A DNA stretch of 64,000 nucleotides, taken from NCBI GenBank assembly GCA_020721875.1, contig DYLX01000003.1, positions 14,510 to 78,509 of the forward strand, in the 5' to 3' direction. Position 1 is the stretch's first letter, and the number at the start of each line of letters is the position of its first letter. Of this stretch, positions 34,890 to 43,921 are shown in pieces. The position numbers were made by a program, and so were the translations under genes. Below the pieces are notes generated by a model. The model ran no database searches, was not told the DNA's origin, and was given only the letters and a program-made list of their open reading frames with translations. The DNA is from Leptospira biflexa (GTDB lineage Bacteria > Spirochaetota > Spirochaetia > Treponematales > Rectinemataceae).

Positions 34890-37800
34890 ATGAAATTTGT
34901 GAAACGGTTTCTCCCTTTACTGGCGATTGTTGCGCTTATTTTAGCATCGTGCGCTACTAACGCCGGTCAGGTACCAAAGGGAACAGAAACTCCGTCAGCC
35001 ACCACACCGGGTGAGCAACCGACAACGACCGCTCAAACACCGGTGCAACCATCAGTTGAGAAATACGAGCTGCAGAACCTGTTCCAGCAGGCAACGACGC
35101 TCAAGAGCGAAGCGACCAATTTCGCGCTAGACTCTGTGCTTCCCGATAAGTTCAAGGCCGCGAGCGACGAATACGACGCTGTCGCTGCTGAGTATAAAAA
35201 TCTTGTTGAGACGCCTGCCCAGTATGATGGTGTAAAGGCCTATCCGCTCAAAGACAAGCTCACTCAGCTTGTCGCGACGTGGGATGGTGTCGTTAAGGAA
35301 GGCATGCCGCTCCGCGCTGAAGCAGAAAAAGCAGCCGCCGATGATCTGCGCTTTGCCGCGATGAATGTCGACGCGCAGACCCAGGCCCCCACCCAGTATG
35401 ATGCTGGTCTCAAAACCTACTCGGACGCTGCTGCATTCGTAGACGCTTCGAATTTCTCCCAGGCGATCGAGACCTACCAGCTTGCCGGGGCGATGTTCGA
35501 TAACGCGGCGGCAGCTGCCCAGGTGAACGTGCTTCGTGCCGACATTGAGAAGAACGGTTATGCCAAATACGACACCATCACGATGTACTACACGATGGCC
35601 GAAGACAGGTACAACGCCGCTCAGGATCTCTGGCTAAAAAATACAAAGGACGATATCACTGCTTCAACGGCGGCGCTTAAGGAAGCCCAGACATACTATG
35701 CCTTTGTCGATGCAAAAGGCGCGGAGCTGCGGGCCTATGAGGGCAAAGACCTTGCCTCGAAGGCCCAGGAAGGCGCCCTCAATGTTAAAGCCGACATCAA
35801 CGCTCCGGATGAGTACAAAAACGCAATCGATATCCAGTCCGAAGCAAACAAGAACATGCAGGACGGCTCCTATGTAAGCGCGTACCTCTGGTACCAGGAT
35901 GCCGCCACCGCCTTCGACGCGGCGCGCGATGCCTCCAACGCCAAGGCTCCTGATGTCGAGAAGGCGATCGCCCAGGCCGAGAGCAACCTTGCTGATGCCA
36001 AGAGCAGAGCCGCCAAGATCAATCTCGACAACAACATCTATCTGCAGGCAGCATCTGAGCACCTCGACAAATCGAAAACGCTTTTCGCTCAACTGCAGTA
36101 CAACGACGCGACCTTCGAGACGAACGAAGTTTCCAACTATATCGGTCTTTCCGATAATATGGTGAACCAAGCGATTCAGGCTCAAGAGAAGGCTCGCCTT
36201 GAGCAGCTTGCGAAGGATAAGGAAGCCGCCGATATCGCGATCGCGGATGCCAAGGCGCGCATGGCCTGGGCCGATCAGGTAAAACTCCAATCCGATTATC
36301 CACAGCAGTACAAAGACGCCTCAACGTCGATGTCCGGCGCCGAAATCGCGTATGGTATTGAGAAATATACCTCCGCGAAGACGCTCGCTGATGAGGTTTC
36401 CACGATACTCTCAGATTCATTCCAGAAAGAAGTGCTCGCTGCGCGCGAAGCCGCCAAGATAAAGGCCGCCCAGGCTGAGGAACAGAAGCGCCAGAAGGCC
36501 GCCAACAAGCAGGCAGCCGACGTAGCGATCGCCGATGCCGAAGCCCGCATGGCGTGGGCCAACGAGAACAATATTAGCGCGGATTACCCCGAACAGTACA
36601 AAACCGCGAGTACTGCGATGGTTGGCGCGTACACCGCGTACGGCAACGAGGATTATGTCGCAGCCTCTCAGAAGGCGCAGATCGTGTCCAACACCTTCTC
36701 TGAAGAGTTCGCCTCGCAAGTGGCTGCGGATCGCGCCGCGAAGGAGCAGCTCGCAAAGGACAAGGCAGCCGCCGACACCGCGATCGCCGCCGCAAAGGCG
36801 CGCATGGCCTGGGCCGATCAGAACGGCATCAAGGCTGATTACCCCGCTGTCTATAAAGACGCTTCGACCTCTATGTCCGGCGCCGAGATCGCCTACGGCA
36901 TCGAGAAGTACAGCGCCGCCACCGAAATGGCCAACCAGGTTACTGCTATCCTCTCGTCCGACTTTGAGGCGAAGGTAACGTCCGACCGCGAAATCAAGAA
37001 AGCAGCCGATGCCGCGGACGCGCTTGGCACCGCTCACAGCCGCATGGCATGGGCTGACCAGGTGAATCTCTCCTCCGACTATCCGAACGAGTACCGCGAC
37101 GCCAGCACTTCGATGCAGGCCGCCGATCAGGCTTACAGCGAGAAGCGCTACGACGCGAGCCTTGCGCTCTCCAAAGATGTCATGAATATCCTCTCGGATG
37201 AGTTTATGGCAAAGGTGAACAACGAGAGAGCCGCTGCCGCGCAGGCCAAGGCACTCGCCGAACAAAAGGCCGCCGACAAGAAAGCGGCTGATATCGCTAT
37301 CGCCGACGCCGAGACGCGCATGGCATGGGCGAATGACAACAATATCCGCGTGGATTATCCAGATGAGTACAAGATGGCGAGTGTCGCCATGGTTGGCTCT
37401 TATGTCGCGTATGGCAACGAAGATTACGTGACGTCTGCCCAGAAGGCTAAAGAGGTCTCCGATGTCCTCTCCGACAGCTTTGAGGCACAGGTAACCGCGG
37501 ATCGCGCTGCCGCCGCACAGGCCAAGGCACTCGCCGAGCAGAAAGCCGCCGACAAGGCAGCCGCTGACGTGGCGATCGCCGATGCCGAAGCCCGCATGGC
37601 GTGGGCCAACGAGAACAATATTAGCGCGGATTACCCCGAACAGTACAAAACCGCGAGTACTGCGATGGTTGGCGCGTACACCGCGTACGGCAACGAGGAT
37701 TATGTCGCAGCCTCTCAGAAGGCGCAGATCGTGTCCAACACCTTCTCTGAAGAGTTCGCCTCGCAAGTGGCTGCGGATCGCGCCGCGAAGGAGCAGCTCG

Positions 37801-38786
37801 CAAAGGACAAGGCAGCCGCCGACACCGCGATCGCCGCCGCAAAGGCGCGCATGGCCTGGGCCGATCAGAACGGCATCAAGGCTGATTACCCCGCTGTCTA
37901 TAAAGACGCTTCGACCTCTATGTCCGGCGCCGAGATCGCCTACGGCATCGAGAAGTACAGCGCCGCCACCGAAATGGCCAACCAGGTTACTGCTATCCTC
38001 TCGTCCGACTTTGAGGCGAAGGTAACGTCCGACCGCGAAATCAAGAAAGCAGCCGATGCCGCGGACGCGCTTGGCACCGCTCACAGCCGCATGGCATGGG
38101 CTGACCAGGTGAATCTCTCCTCCGACTATCCGAACGAGTACCGCGACGCCAGCACTTCGATGCAGGCCGCCGATCAGGCTTACAGCGAGAAGCGCTACGA
38201 CGCGAGCCTTGCGCTCTCCAAAGATGTCATGAATATCCTCTCGGATGAGTTTATGGCAAAGGTGAACAACGAGAGAGCCGCCGCAGAGGCAAAAGCTCAA
38301 GAGATTGCACAGAACATGAAGTACGCGCAGGTCGCGATCTCCGACGCTCAGAGCAGATACGACTGGGCAGCTTCCAAGAATGCTATTCACAACTATCCTG
38401 AGCTCTTCACCAAGGGTGGAAGCCAGCTTGCGGATGCGAAGGCTGCGTTCAACGCTGCAGACTATGTGAAGGCGAAAGACCTCGCTGGCCAGGCATATTG
38501 GACACTCATGCAGATTGGCGAATTCGCCCCGTTGCCCGCTGCCTACACGGTGCGTCTCATACCCGCCCGCAGGGACTGCCTCTGGAGAATCGCTGAGTAC
38601 TCCTTCATCTACAACAACCCGTACAAATGGCCAGTACTCTACAAAGAGAACAAGGCAACCTTTAGAGATCCTTCGAACCCCCACCTGATCTATCCGGGAC
38701 AGGTGCTGAAGGTTCCGAGCATTAAGGGTGAAACTCGCGAAGGCATGTGGGATCCGCTCAAGACCTACCAGCCGCTTGCGAAGTAA
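34890..38786 (+). CDS. Giant repeat-containing lipoprotein with C-terminal LysM domain
   Basis: A 1298-residue predicted lipoprotein (signal LLAIVALILASC). After a Thr/Pro/Gln linker and an Ala-rich helical region (about residues 55-440) come nine roughly 85-115-residue repeats. Each begins with a helix, then RMAWA(D/N)xxxxxxDYP, a Y(K/R)xAS(T/V)xM helix and a final helix. The ninth copy is divergent (RYDWAASKNAIHNYP). A LysM peptidoglycan-binding domain (AYTVRLIPARRDCLWRIAEY ... YPGQVLKVPS) ends the protein. It probably spans periplasm and murein as an elongated rod. Two 349-residue blocks are almost identical because of a DNA duplication. ATG 34890 follows AGGAGGG. Confidence 0.85.
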   Translation: MKFVKRFLPLLAIVALILASCATNAGQVPKGTETPSATTPGEQPTTTAQTPVQPSVEKYELQNLFQQATTLKSEATNFALDSVLPDKFKAASDEYDAVAAEYKNLVETPAQYDGVKAYPLKDKLTQLVATWDGVVKEGMPLRAEAEKAAADDLRFAAMNVDAQTQAPTQYDAGLKTYSDAAAFVDASNFSQAIETYQLAGAMFDNAAAAAQVNVLRADIEKNGYAKYDTITMYYTMAEDRYNAAQDLWLKNTKDDITASTAALKEAQTYYAFVDAKGAELRAYEGKDLASKAQEGALNVKADINAPDEYKNAIDIQSEANKNMQDGSYVSAYLWYQDAATAFDAARDASNAKAPDVEKAIAQAESNLADAKSRAAKINLDNNIYLQAASEHLDKSKTLFAQLQYNDATFETNEVSNYIGLSDNMVNQAIQAQEKARLEQLAKDKEAADIAIADAKARMAWADQVKLQSDYPQQYKDASTSMSGAEIAYGIEKYTSAKTLADEVSTILSDSFQKEVLAAREAAKIKAAQAEEQKRQKAANKQAADVAIADAEARMAWANENNISADYPEQYKTASTAMVGAYTAYGNEDYVAASQKAQIVSNTFSEEFASQVAADRAAKEQLAKDKAAADTAIAAAKARMAWADQNGIKADYPAVYKDASTSMSGAEIAYGIEKYSAATEMANQVTAILSSDFEAKVTSDREIKKAADAADALGTAHSRMAWADQVNLSSDYPNEYRDASTSMQAADQAYSEKRYDASLALSKDVMNILSDEFMAKVNNERAAAAQAKALAEQKAADKKAADIAIADAETRMAWANDNNIRVDYPDEYKMASVAMVGSYVAYGNEDYVTSAQKAKEVSDVLSDSFEAQVTADRAAAAQAKALAEQKAADKAAADVAIADAEARMAWANENNISADYPEQYKTASTAMVGAYTAYGNEDYVAASQKAQIVSNTFSEEFASQVAADRAAKEQLAKDKAAADTAIAAAKARMAWADQNGIKADYPAVYKDASTSMSGAEIAYGIEKYSAATEMANQVTAILSSDFEAKVTSDREIKKAADAADALGTAHSRMAWADQVNLSSDYPNEYRDASTSMQAADQAYSEKRYDASLALSKDVMNILSDEFMAKVNNERAAAEAKAQEIAQNMKYAQVAISDAQSRYDWAASKNAIHNYPELFTKGGSQLADAKAAFNAADYVKAKDLAGQAYWTLMQIGEFAPLPAAYTVRLIPARRDCLWRIAEYSFIYNNPYKWPVLYKENKATFRDPSNPHLIYPGQVLKVPSIKGETREGMWDPLKTYQPLAK
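36525..37234 (+). repeat. 710-bp perfect direct repeat, copy 1
   Basis: Identical base for base to 37572-38281 (offset 1047 bases = 349 codons). Base 36524 (A versus G) and 37235 (T versus C) are the first mismatches on either side. Confidence 0.9.
37572..38281 (+). repeat. 710-bp perfect direct repeat, copy 2
   Basis: Second copy of the segment at 36525-37234. Separated from the first by 337 bases that encode a diverged repeat. Confidence 0.9.
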
Positions 38787-38820
38787 CGCCACAACGAAGT
38801 AACACCACAACTAGAAAACG

Positions 38821-38848
38821 AAGGCCGCCCTGTTGGGCGGCCTTTTTT
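38821..38848 (+). terminator. Rho-independent terminator after the LysM lipoprotein gene
   Basis: AAGGCCGCCC, loop TGTT, GGGCGGCCTT then T-run: a perfect 10-bp GC-rich stem. Confidence 0.92.
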
Positions 38849-38944
38849 AATACACTCGACCTGTGAAGTTCGCGGCAAAACTCGCGATGATGCAGGCGGA
38901 AACGCCAGCACGCGCGACCCTTTATATTTGCCTTGCTCACCAAC

Positions 38945-40240
38945 CTACGCGTAAAATGCTTTGAGAAATGTGATCATATCGAGGTGATCGGACACGGCGA
39001 TGGTTTCGCGGATTGCGTGCATCGCGAGAAGCGGGTGCCCCACATCGAGAGTCGGAATACCGGTGTGACTCGCGGTGATGGGGCCGATGGTCTTTCCGGG
39101 CTGGAGATCGGCGCGGGCCATATAACGCTGCATTGGAATACCAGCCTTCTCGGCGACAGTCACCGCGATGCGCGCCGAAACAATATCGGTCGAGTAGTTC
39201 ATATTGGCGTTCGATTTCAGTGCGATGCCTCGGCCAAGGATCGGCGTGTAGTAGTTATCGAACTTTTCCGGGTAACCGGGATGGAGGGCCTGCGCCGCGT
39301 CGACCGAAACAAAGGATGAGTTGGCGAGTGCACGGTAAAAATCTTGGCCTGTGCTTCGAGACGCCAGCGTAACACGCGCGAGGATATCGCGGAGGTAGGC
39401 AGACTGGGCGCCACCCGGCGTCATCGATCCGATTTCCTCTGAGTCGAAGAAGCACGCGACCTGCGTTGCTGCCTGCGCCTCGACACCGACAAATGCCTCG
39501 ACGATCGCTGCGCAGCCGGCGAGGTCGTCGAGTCTCGGCGAGTTGACGAGAGCGCCATCGATCAACCGTGAGCCCTCCATATCGAAGAATCTAAGGTCGG
39601 CAGAGACCACCGAGCCTGGGTCGATGCCTAACTCGGATGCGATGCGCCGCATGATCTCGCTGGATGGCTGCGATGAGTCGCCCTCGTCCCTTGCCCTTGG
39701 GTGGGCAAGCCCGAAAAGCGCGGGCATGTGCTGGTGAAGGTTGTACTCGAAGCCCTTGTTGATCTCGCGGTTGAGGTGGATCGCGAGGTTCGGAATAATC
39801 GCCAAGGGCTCGTGGCTTATGAAATAGCGGGTTGAAATGGTGCCACTTTCGCGCACCACGATACTACCTGCAATGCCGAGGGGCCTATCGAGCCAGCCTG
39901 AGAGAATCGCCGAGCCATAGGACTCAAGCGAGAGCATAAGGTAGCCCTTCGAGTCAAGTTCCTTCTCGGGGCGGAGTTTTAGTGTAGGGCTATCGGTGTG
40001 CGCGCCTGCGAGTAAAAAACCACCTTCGGAGGCTGGCTTAAGACCAACCCTGAAGGCGATAAGAGCGCTTCCGCCGCGTTCAACAAAATACAGCGCCCCA
40101 GGCTCGAGCTGCCACAGGTCATGTTCATCCAGGGCAACCGCGCCCGCCGCCACAAGTGTGCTCTTAAGACTGTCAACTGCCTGGAATGGCGTCGGCGATG
40201 CATCAATAAAATCCATCAAACGTCTAATGCGCTGATCCAT
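38945..40240 (-). CDS. apeB: M18 family aminopeptidase
   Basis: A 431-residue M18 (aspartyl aminopeptidase type) enzyme. The two-metal ligands are visible: AGAHTDSP (His), LDDLAGCAA (Asp), FFDSEEIGS (Glu-Glu), FVSVDAAQALHPGYPEKFD (Asp) and ASHTGIPTLDVGHPLLAMHAIRE (final His). It cleaves N-terminal acidic or other residues and forms tetrahedral dodecamers in the family. ATG 40240 follows an AGGAG site; an adjacent TTG at 40243 is ignored. Its start overlaps the end of the MerR gene by 17 bases. Confidence 0.92.
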   Translation of the reverse strand: MDQRIRRLMDFIDASPTPFQAVDSLKSTLVAAGAVALDEHDLWQLEPGALYFVERGGSALIAFRVGLKPASEGGFLLAGAHTDSPTLKLRPEKELDSKGYLMLSLESYGSAILSGWLDRPLGIAGSIVVRESGTISTRYFISHEPLAIIPNLAIHLNREINKGFEYNLHQHMPALFGLAHPRARDEGDSSQPSSEIMRRIASELGIDPGSVVSADLRFFDMEGSRLIDGALVNSPRLDDLAGCAAIVEAFVGVEAQAATQVACFFDSEEIGSMTPGGAQSAYLRDILARVTLASRSTGQDFYRALANSSFVSVDAAQALHPGYPEKFDNYYTPILGRGIALKSNANMNYSTDIVSARIAVTVAEKAGIPMQRYMARADLQPGKTIGPITASHTGIPTLDVGHPLLAMHAIRETIAVSDHLDMITFLKAFYA

Positions 40241-40607
40241 CAAACTGCTCCTCTCCCGATATTTTCAACACTGATGAAACGCGAGTGTACTCCTGACGCC
40301 AACGTTCACTCTCCACCATGAGGAGTAGCATCTCATCGCGGAGCGCTTTAGCCCTCGCACGGAAATCTTGATCTTCGTACAAAAGCTCAAACTCAAGTAT
40401 GCGCTGCGCGCGGTGCAGGCCGAGCTTGCGATCGAGCGCCAGATGCTTAAGCCGCGCAATGAGCGCAGCCTCGCTAAGCGAGTATGTACGCCGGCCCGAT
40501 CGCGAGCGTGAGGGCGTCAAAAAGGGAACAGTCTTCTCCCAGAACCGCAGTGTCGACGCAGGAACCGAGAGAAGCTTCTCCAACTGCCCAATGCTCAAGT
40601 ACGCCAC
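40224..40607 (-). CDS. MerR-family transcriptional regulator
   Basis: A 127-residue protein with an N-terminal MerR winged helix (YLSIGQLEKLLSVPASTLRFWEKTVPFLTPSRSRSGRRTYSLSEAALIARLKHL) and a dimerisation helix (about residues 85-115). It has no cysteines for metal binding and the short C-terminus lacks an effector domain. The start is GTG 40607, with its AGGAG site lying in the last codons of der. It is sandwiched between der and apeB, so it is cotranscribed with both. Its target is unknown. Confidence 0.87.
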   Translation of the reverse strand: MAYLSIGQLEKLLSVPASTLRFWEKTVPFLTPSRSRSGRRTYSLSEAALIARLKHLALDRKLGLHRAQRILEFELLYEDQDFRARAKALRDEMLLLMVESERWRQEYTRVSSVLKISGEEQFDGSAH

Positions 40608-40610
40608 ACC

Positions 40611-42134
40611 TCAGCTCCTGAATCTGTCTTTCCGCGAGGCGCGGAGCTCAAGCTGGACAGGAATGCCATCAAGCCCCAATTCGAGGCGAATTTTATTTTT
40701 AAGAAAACTCCGATACGACTCCGCCACCGCTTCGGGACGGGTTACAAAGAAAATGAAGCGCTGCGGATTCACCGAAGCCTGAACCGCATAGCGCAACTTA
40801 AAGTGCGTCCGAAGCCCGACAGGTGGTGGATTTTTCTCGATCCACGAAGCGACCGCCTGATTAAGGCGCGCAGTCTCGATGATCTTATTCGCTTTGCCAT
40901 AGAGCGAGACAACCGTCGACATCAGCGTATCGATGCCCTGCCCTTCCTTCACCGAGAGCGCGACGACCGGTGCATAGCTCATCTGCCCAAAGAAAAAGCG
41001 AAGCTTGTCACGTGCAGCATCGAAGGCGTTCTTGATATTGGGCATCTTGTCCCACTTACTGAGCGCGAAAATGACCGGGCGCCCTGCCTCCACTGCAAAG
41101 GCGGCAATCTTTTTGTCCTGTTCCGAGAGTCCCTCTACGGCGTCGATGAGGAGCACGACGATATCGGCGCGGCTCACGACCGCGATGGACCGTGTAACCG
41201 AGTAATACTCGACATTGTCGGTGACTTTATTCTTGCGGCGGATGCCCGCCGTGTCCAGAACTACGATCCCTCGGCCTTTGTGCAAAAAGCGGCTTTCGAC
41301 CACATCGCGGGTTGTGCCCGGCACATTTGAGACGATGCTCCGCTCATGCCCGACGAGCGCATTGAGGAGCGTCGATTTGCCGGTATTGGGTTTGCCCATG
41401 ATCGCGATGCGGATATCCGCCTTTTCGAGATCAACCGCGCGCACGCGCGAAAAATCGAGTCGGGCTGCGACTGTTTCCGCGAGCTCATCAATATTGCGGT
41501 TGTGCTCTGCGGATACAAAAATCATCGGAGTGAAGCCCCAGCGAGCGTGCGACCACACGAGGGCATCGCGCTCGGGGCTGTCAGCCTTGTTCACTACCAG
41601 TACTAGCTTCGCCGCGAATGGCCTTAGAAATGCCGCGAACTCCTCATCTTCTGGCGTAATTTCGGTCGCATCCACCATGAAAAGAATAAGATTCGCCCGC
41701 TCAATGTAGGCGAGCGTCCGCGCCACCACGAGCTCATCGAGCCCTTCGCGTTCAAGCTTGAAACCACCGGTATCGACCACCATGACTCGCTTGTCGGTGC
41801 CGCGCAATACGCACTCTTCTTCTATGGGGTCGCGAGTTACGCCCGGCGTAGGGTCGGTGATTGCACGACGTTTGCCGATAAGACGGTTAAAGAGCGTGGA
41901 TTTGCCGACATTCGGCCTTCCCGCGAGCACCACCAGGGGCAGATTTTCGTAGCGGACCAAAGACTCGAGATCTTGAACCTCGCTCTCCAGCGGCGCAGGC
42001 CCCTGAGTAGGTTGAGGCAAGGATTTGGGTGTGGCTTTAGGTACGATTTTGGGCGTGTTCGATCTTTTTGACTTTCCGGGAATTCGCGTGCCAGGGGTCG
42101 GAGATGAACTCTTGGCGTTTCTTTTTATGTTCAT
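40611..42134 (-). CDS. der: GTPase Der (EngA), ribosome assembly
   Basis: A 507-residue protein with two tandem GTPase domains: first GRPNVGKST, DTGGF, NKAD; second GKPNTGKST, DTAGI, SKWD; then a KH-like C-terminal domain. It acts in 50S maturation. An N-terminal extension of about 60 residues (basic, Ser/Pro-rich, KRNAKSSSPTPGTRIPGK) precedes the first G domain and is longer than in E. coli. The frame runs upstream into ptsI to 42353, but ATG 42134 follows AGGAA and avoids overlap. Seven bases after ptsI. Confidence 0.94.
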   Translation of the reverse strand: MNIKRNAKSSSPTPGTRIPGKSKRSNTPKIVPKATPKSLPQPTQGPAPLESEVQDLESLVRYENLPLVVLAGRPNVGKSTLFNRLIGKRRAITDPTPGVTRDPIEEECVLRGTDKRVMVVDTGGFKLEREGLDELVVARTLAYIERANLILFMVDATEITPEDEEFAAFLRPFAAKLVLVVNKADSPERDALVWSHARWGFTPMIFVSAEHNRNIDELAETVAARLDFSRVRAVDLEKADIRIAIMGKPNTGKSTLLNALVGHERSIVSNVPGTTRDVVESRFLHKGRGIVVLDTAGIRRKNKVTDNVEYYSVTRSIAVVSRADIVVLLIDAVEGLSEQDKKIAAFAVEAGRPVIFALSKWDKMPNIKNAFDAARDKLRFFFGQMSYAPVVALSVKEGQGIDTLMSTVVSLYGKANKIIETARLNQAVASWIEKNPPPVGLRTHFKLRYAVQASVNPQRFIFFVTRPEAVAESYRSFLKNKIRLELGLDGIPVQLELRASRKDRFRS

Positions 42135-42141
42135 ATAATTC

Positions 42142-43863
42142 CTATAGGCTGATTCTAGAATTGAGAAGCGCGGATACCTGCGTGGAGGTCCGCAAGGAGA
42201 GCGCCTGCTGCGCGATGGATTGCGCCTCCTCGAGACTGATGGACAAGAGGACGCGCTTGATCGCAGGAATCGCGCCCGCCGACATGGACAGCGTCCGAAG
42301 TCCCATGCCCACAAGAAGCACCGCGCTTGCGGGGTCGGCAGCCATCTCACCACAGAGACTCACCGCGATATGAGCGTGTTCGCCATACCCGATAGTCATG
42401 CGGATAAGGCGGAGCACCGCGAGACTGTAGGGCTCGTTGAGGTAGGCCACTTTCTGATTGCCTCGGTCTACCGCGAGCGTATACTGACTAAGATCATTCG
42501 TGCCTATCGAGAAAAAATCGCAGGAGCGCGCGAGCACATCTGCGCAGACTGCTGCCGATGGTACCTCAATCATAATACCGGTTTCAATGTTCGTGTCGAT
42601 CGCGTGTCCGTGGGCCTTGCACTCCCACTTGGCCTCCGCCAGGAGCCCTTGCGCGCGAATGAGTTCATCGATGGTGCTGATCATCGGGAACATGATTTTA
42701 ACCTTGCCATGCACCGACGCGCGAAGAATGGCCCGGAGCTGCGTCTTGAAGAGCTCGGTCTTTTCGAGACAGAAGCGGATTGCGCGCCACCCGAGGAGAG
42801 GATTTTTCTCGCCTATCGCGCCAAGCTCGGGGAGGACCTTGTCGCCGCCGATGTCGAGAGTGCGGATCGTTACGGGTTTGCCGTTCATCGCCTCCACCAC
42901 CTTGGTGTAAGCCTTGTACTGCTCTTCTTCACCAGGCACATGGCCACCAAGGAAGAGAAACTCAGACCTAAAGAGCCCGATACCCTCAGCACCGTACTCG
43001 TTGACATTGGCGACCTCATCGGGCATCTCGATATTCGCCACAAGCATTATATGAGTACCGTCCTTGGTGTGGGCGGGCACCTCGCGGAGCTCTCTGTTCT
43101 CGATCTCGCGCTGCACTCGGGCGGCGCGCGCCGCCTTTTCGCGCTGCACAAAGACGCTGTCGGGATCGACCGCGACAATACCCTTCTCACCATCGACATA
43201 GATCAGCTGGCCTTGCTTCACCTGATCCACAAAATTTGGACCAATGCCAAGCACGGCGGGAATTTCGAAGGCGCGCGCGAGAATCGCCGCGTGGCTCGTT
43301 CTGCCCCCCGATTCCGTTACAATGCCCCGTACCATGCTTCGCGACATGCCGACCATGTCCGAGGGAAGCAGATCCTTGGCCACAAGGATGATCTCAGTCT
43401 GAATGTCCGAGAGGGAGATTCGTTCCTTTTTAAGGAGGTGACGGAGAATACGCCGCACCACATCGTGCACGTCCGACACCCGTTCCTGAATGAGCGGATC
43501 AGGCGAAGAAGAGAGCTTGTCGACCATCTCGGTTTCAAAGGCGAGAATCGCGGACTCGACATTAAAGAGATTGTCGTTGAGAGAAATCTCAATTTGATCG
43601 TGAAGCTCAGGATCGTCGAGCATCATAAGGTGCGCGTCGAAGATCGCCGCCTGCTCCTCCCCTGCCTCATTTTTGGCATGGTCTCGGAGGGCCTCGATCT
43701 CTTTACGCGCGAGCATCGATGCCTCGTGGAAACGCGTGAGCTCGCTTGCGACCTCCGCCGGATCGATGTGATACTGAGGAATTTCGACCGAATCATCCGC
43801 GAAAATAAAGGCTGGAGCTATCGATACACCTGGAGATACGGCAATTCCCTTTGTGATTCTCAT
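42142..43863 (-). CDS. ptsI: Phosphoenolpyruvate-protein phosphotransferase (PTS enzyme I)
   Basis: A 573-residue enzyme I that transfers phosphate from PEP to HPr. The active-site histidine lies in TESGGRTSHAAILARAFEIPAV (about residue 190). PEP-binding motifs RTLDIGGDK, FRSEFLFL and FSIGTNDLSQYTLAVDR and the catalytic-cysteine motif SLCGEMA (about residue 505) are present. No sugar-specific EII genes are in this window, so it may serve regulation or distant transporters. A promoter ends eight bases before the ATG. Followed by der. Confidence 0.95.
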   Translation of the reverse strand: MRITKGIAVSPGVSIAPAFIFADDSVEIPQYHIDPAEVASELTRFHEASMLARKEIEALRDHAKNEAGEEQAAIFDAHLMMLDDPELHDQIEISLNDNLFNVESAILAFETEMVDKLSSSPDPLIQERVSDVHDVVRRILRHLLKKERISLSDIQTEIILVAKDLLPSDMVGMSRSMVRGIVTESGGRTSHAAILARAFEIPAVLGIGPNFVDQVKQGQLIYVDGEKGIVAVDPDSVFVQREKAARAARVQREIENRELREVPAHTKDGTHIMLVANIEMPDEVANVNEYGAEGIGLFRSEFLFLGGHVPGEEEQYKAYTKVVEAMNGKPVTIRTLDIGGDKVLPELGAIGEKNPLLGWRAIRFCLEKTELFKTQLRAILRASVHGKVKIMFPMISTIDELIRAQGLLAEAKWECKAHGHAIDTNIETGIMIEVPSAAVCADVLARSCDFFSIGTNDLSQYTLAVDRGNQKVAYLNEPYSLAVLRLIRMTIGYGEHAHIAVSLCGEMAADPASAVLLVGMGLRTLSMSAGAIPAIKRVLLSISLEEAQSIAQQALSLRTSTQVSALLNSRISL

Positions 43864-43871
43864 GATGAGAC

Positions 43872-43900
43872 ACTCTAGCAGATATTTCCTTGTGCGTCAA
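43872..43900 (-). promoter_or_regulatory. Promoter of ptsI, predicted leaderless or nearly so
   Basis: Minus strand: TTGACG (43900-43895), 17-nt spacer, TAGAGT (43877-43872), eight bases, ATG 43863. Confidence 0.6.
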
Positions 43901-43921
43901 ACAAGAGGATCTGGCCGAACC

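Noticed and set aside
36525..38281. 710-bp duplication considered as a mobile element
   Set aside because: The repeats are in frame inside one gene, lack terminal inverted repeats and encode no transposase.
36417..38810. 797-codon open frame antisense to the LysM lipoprotein gene
   Set aside because: It mirrors the repeat structure of the sense gene and translates to a Gly/Val/Ile/Arg-rich product with no ribosome site or family resemblance. It is a by-product of codon bias in a repetitive, GC-rich gene.
42135..42353. Upstream extension of der into ptsI
   Set aside because: The extra residues are Arg/Pro/Ser-rich antisense-style sequence overlapping ptsI in another frame. ATG 42134 has a ribosome site and gives no overlap.
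42220..43878. 552-codon open frame antisense to ptsI
   Set aside because: The sense strand encodes a complete enzyme I with all motifs. The antisense product is His/Arg-rich with no recognisable domain.
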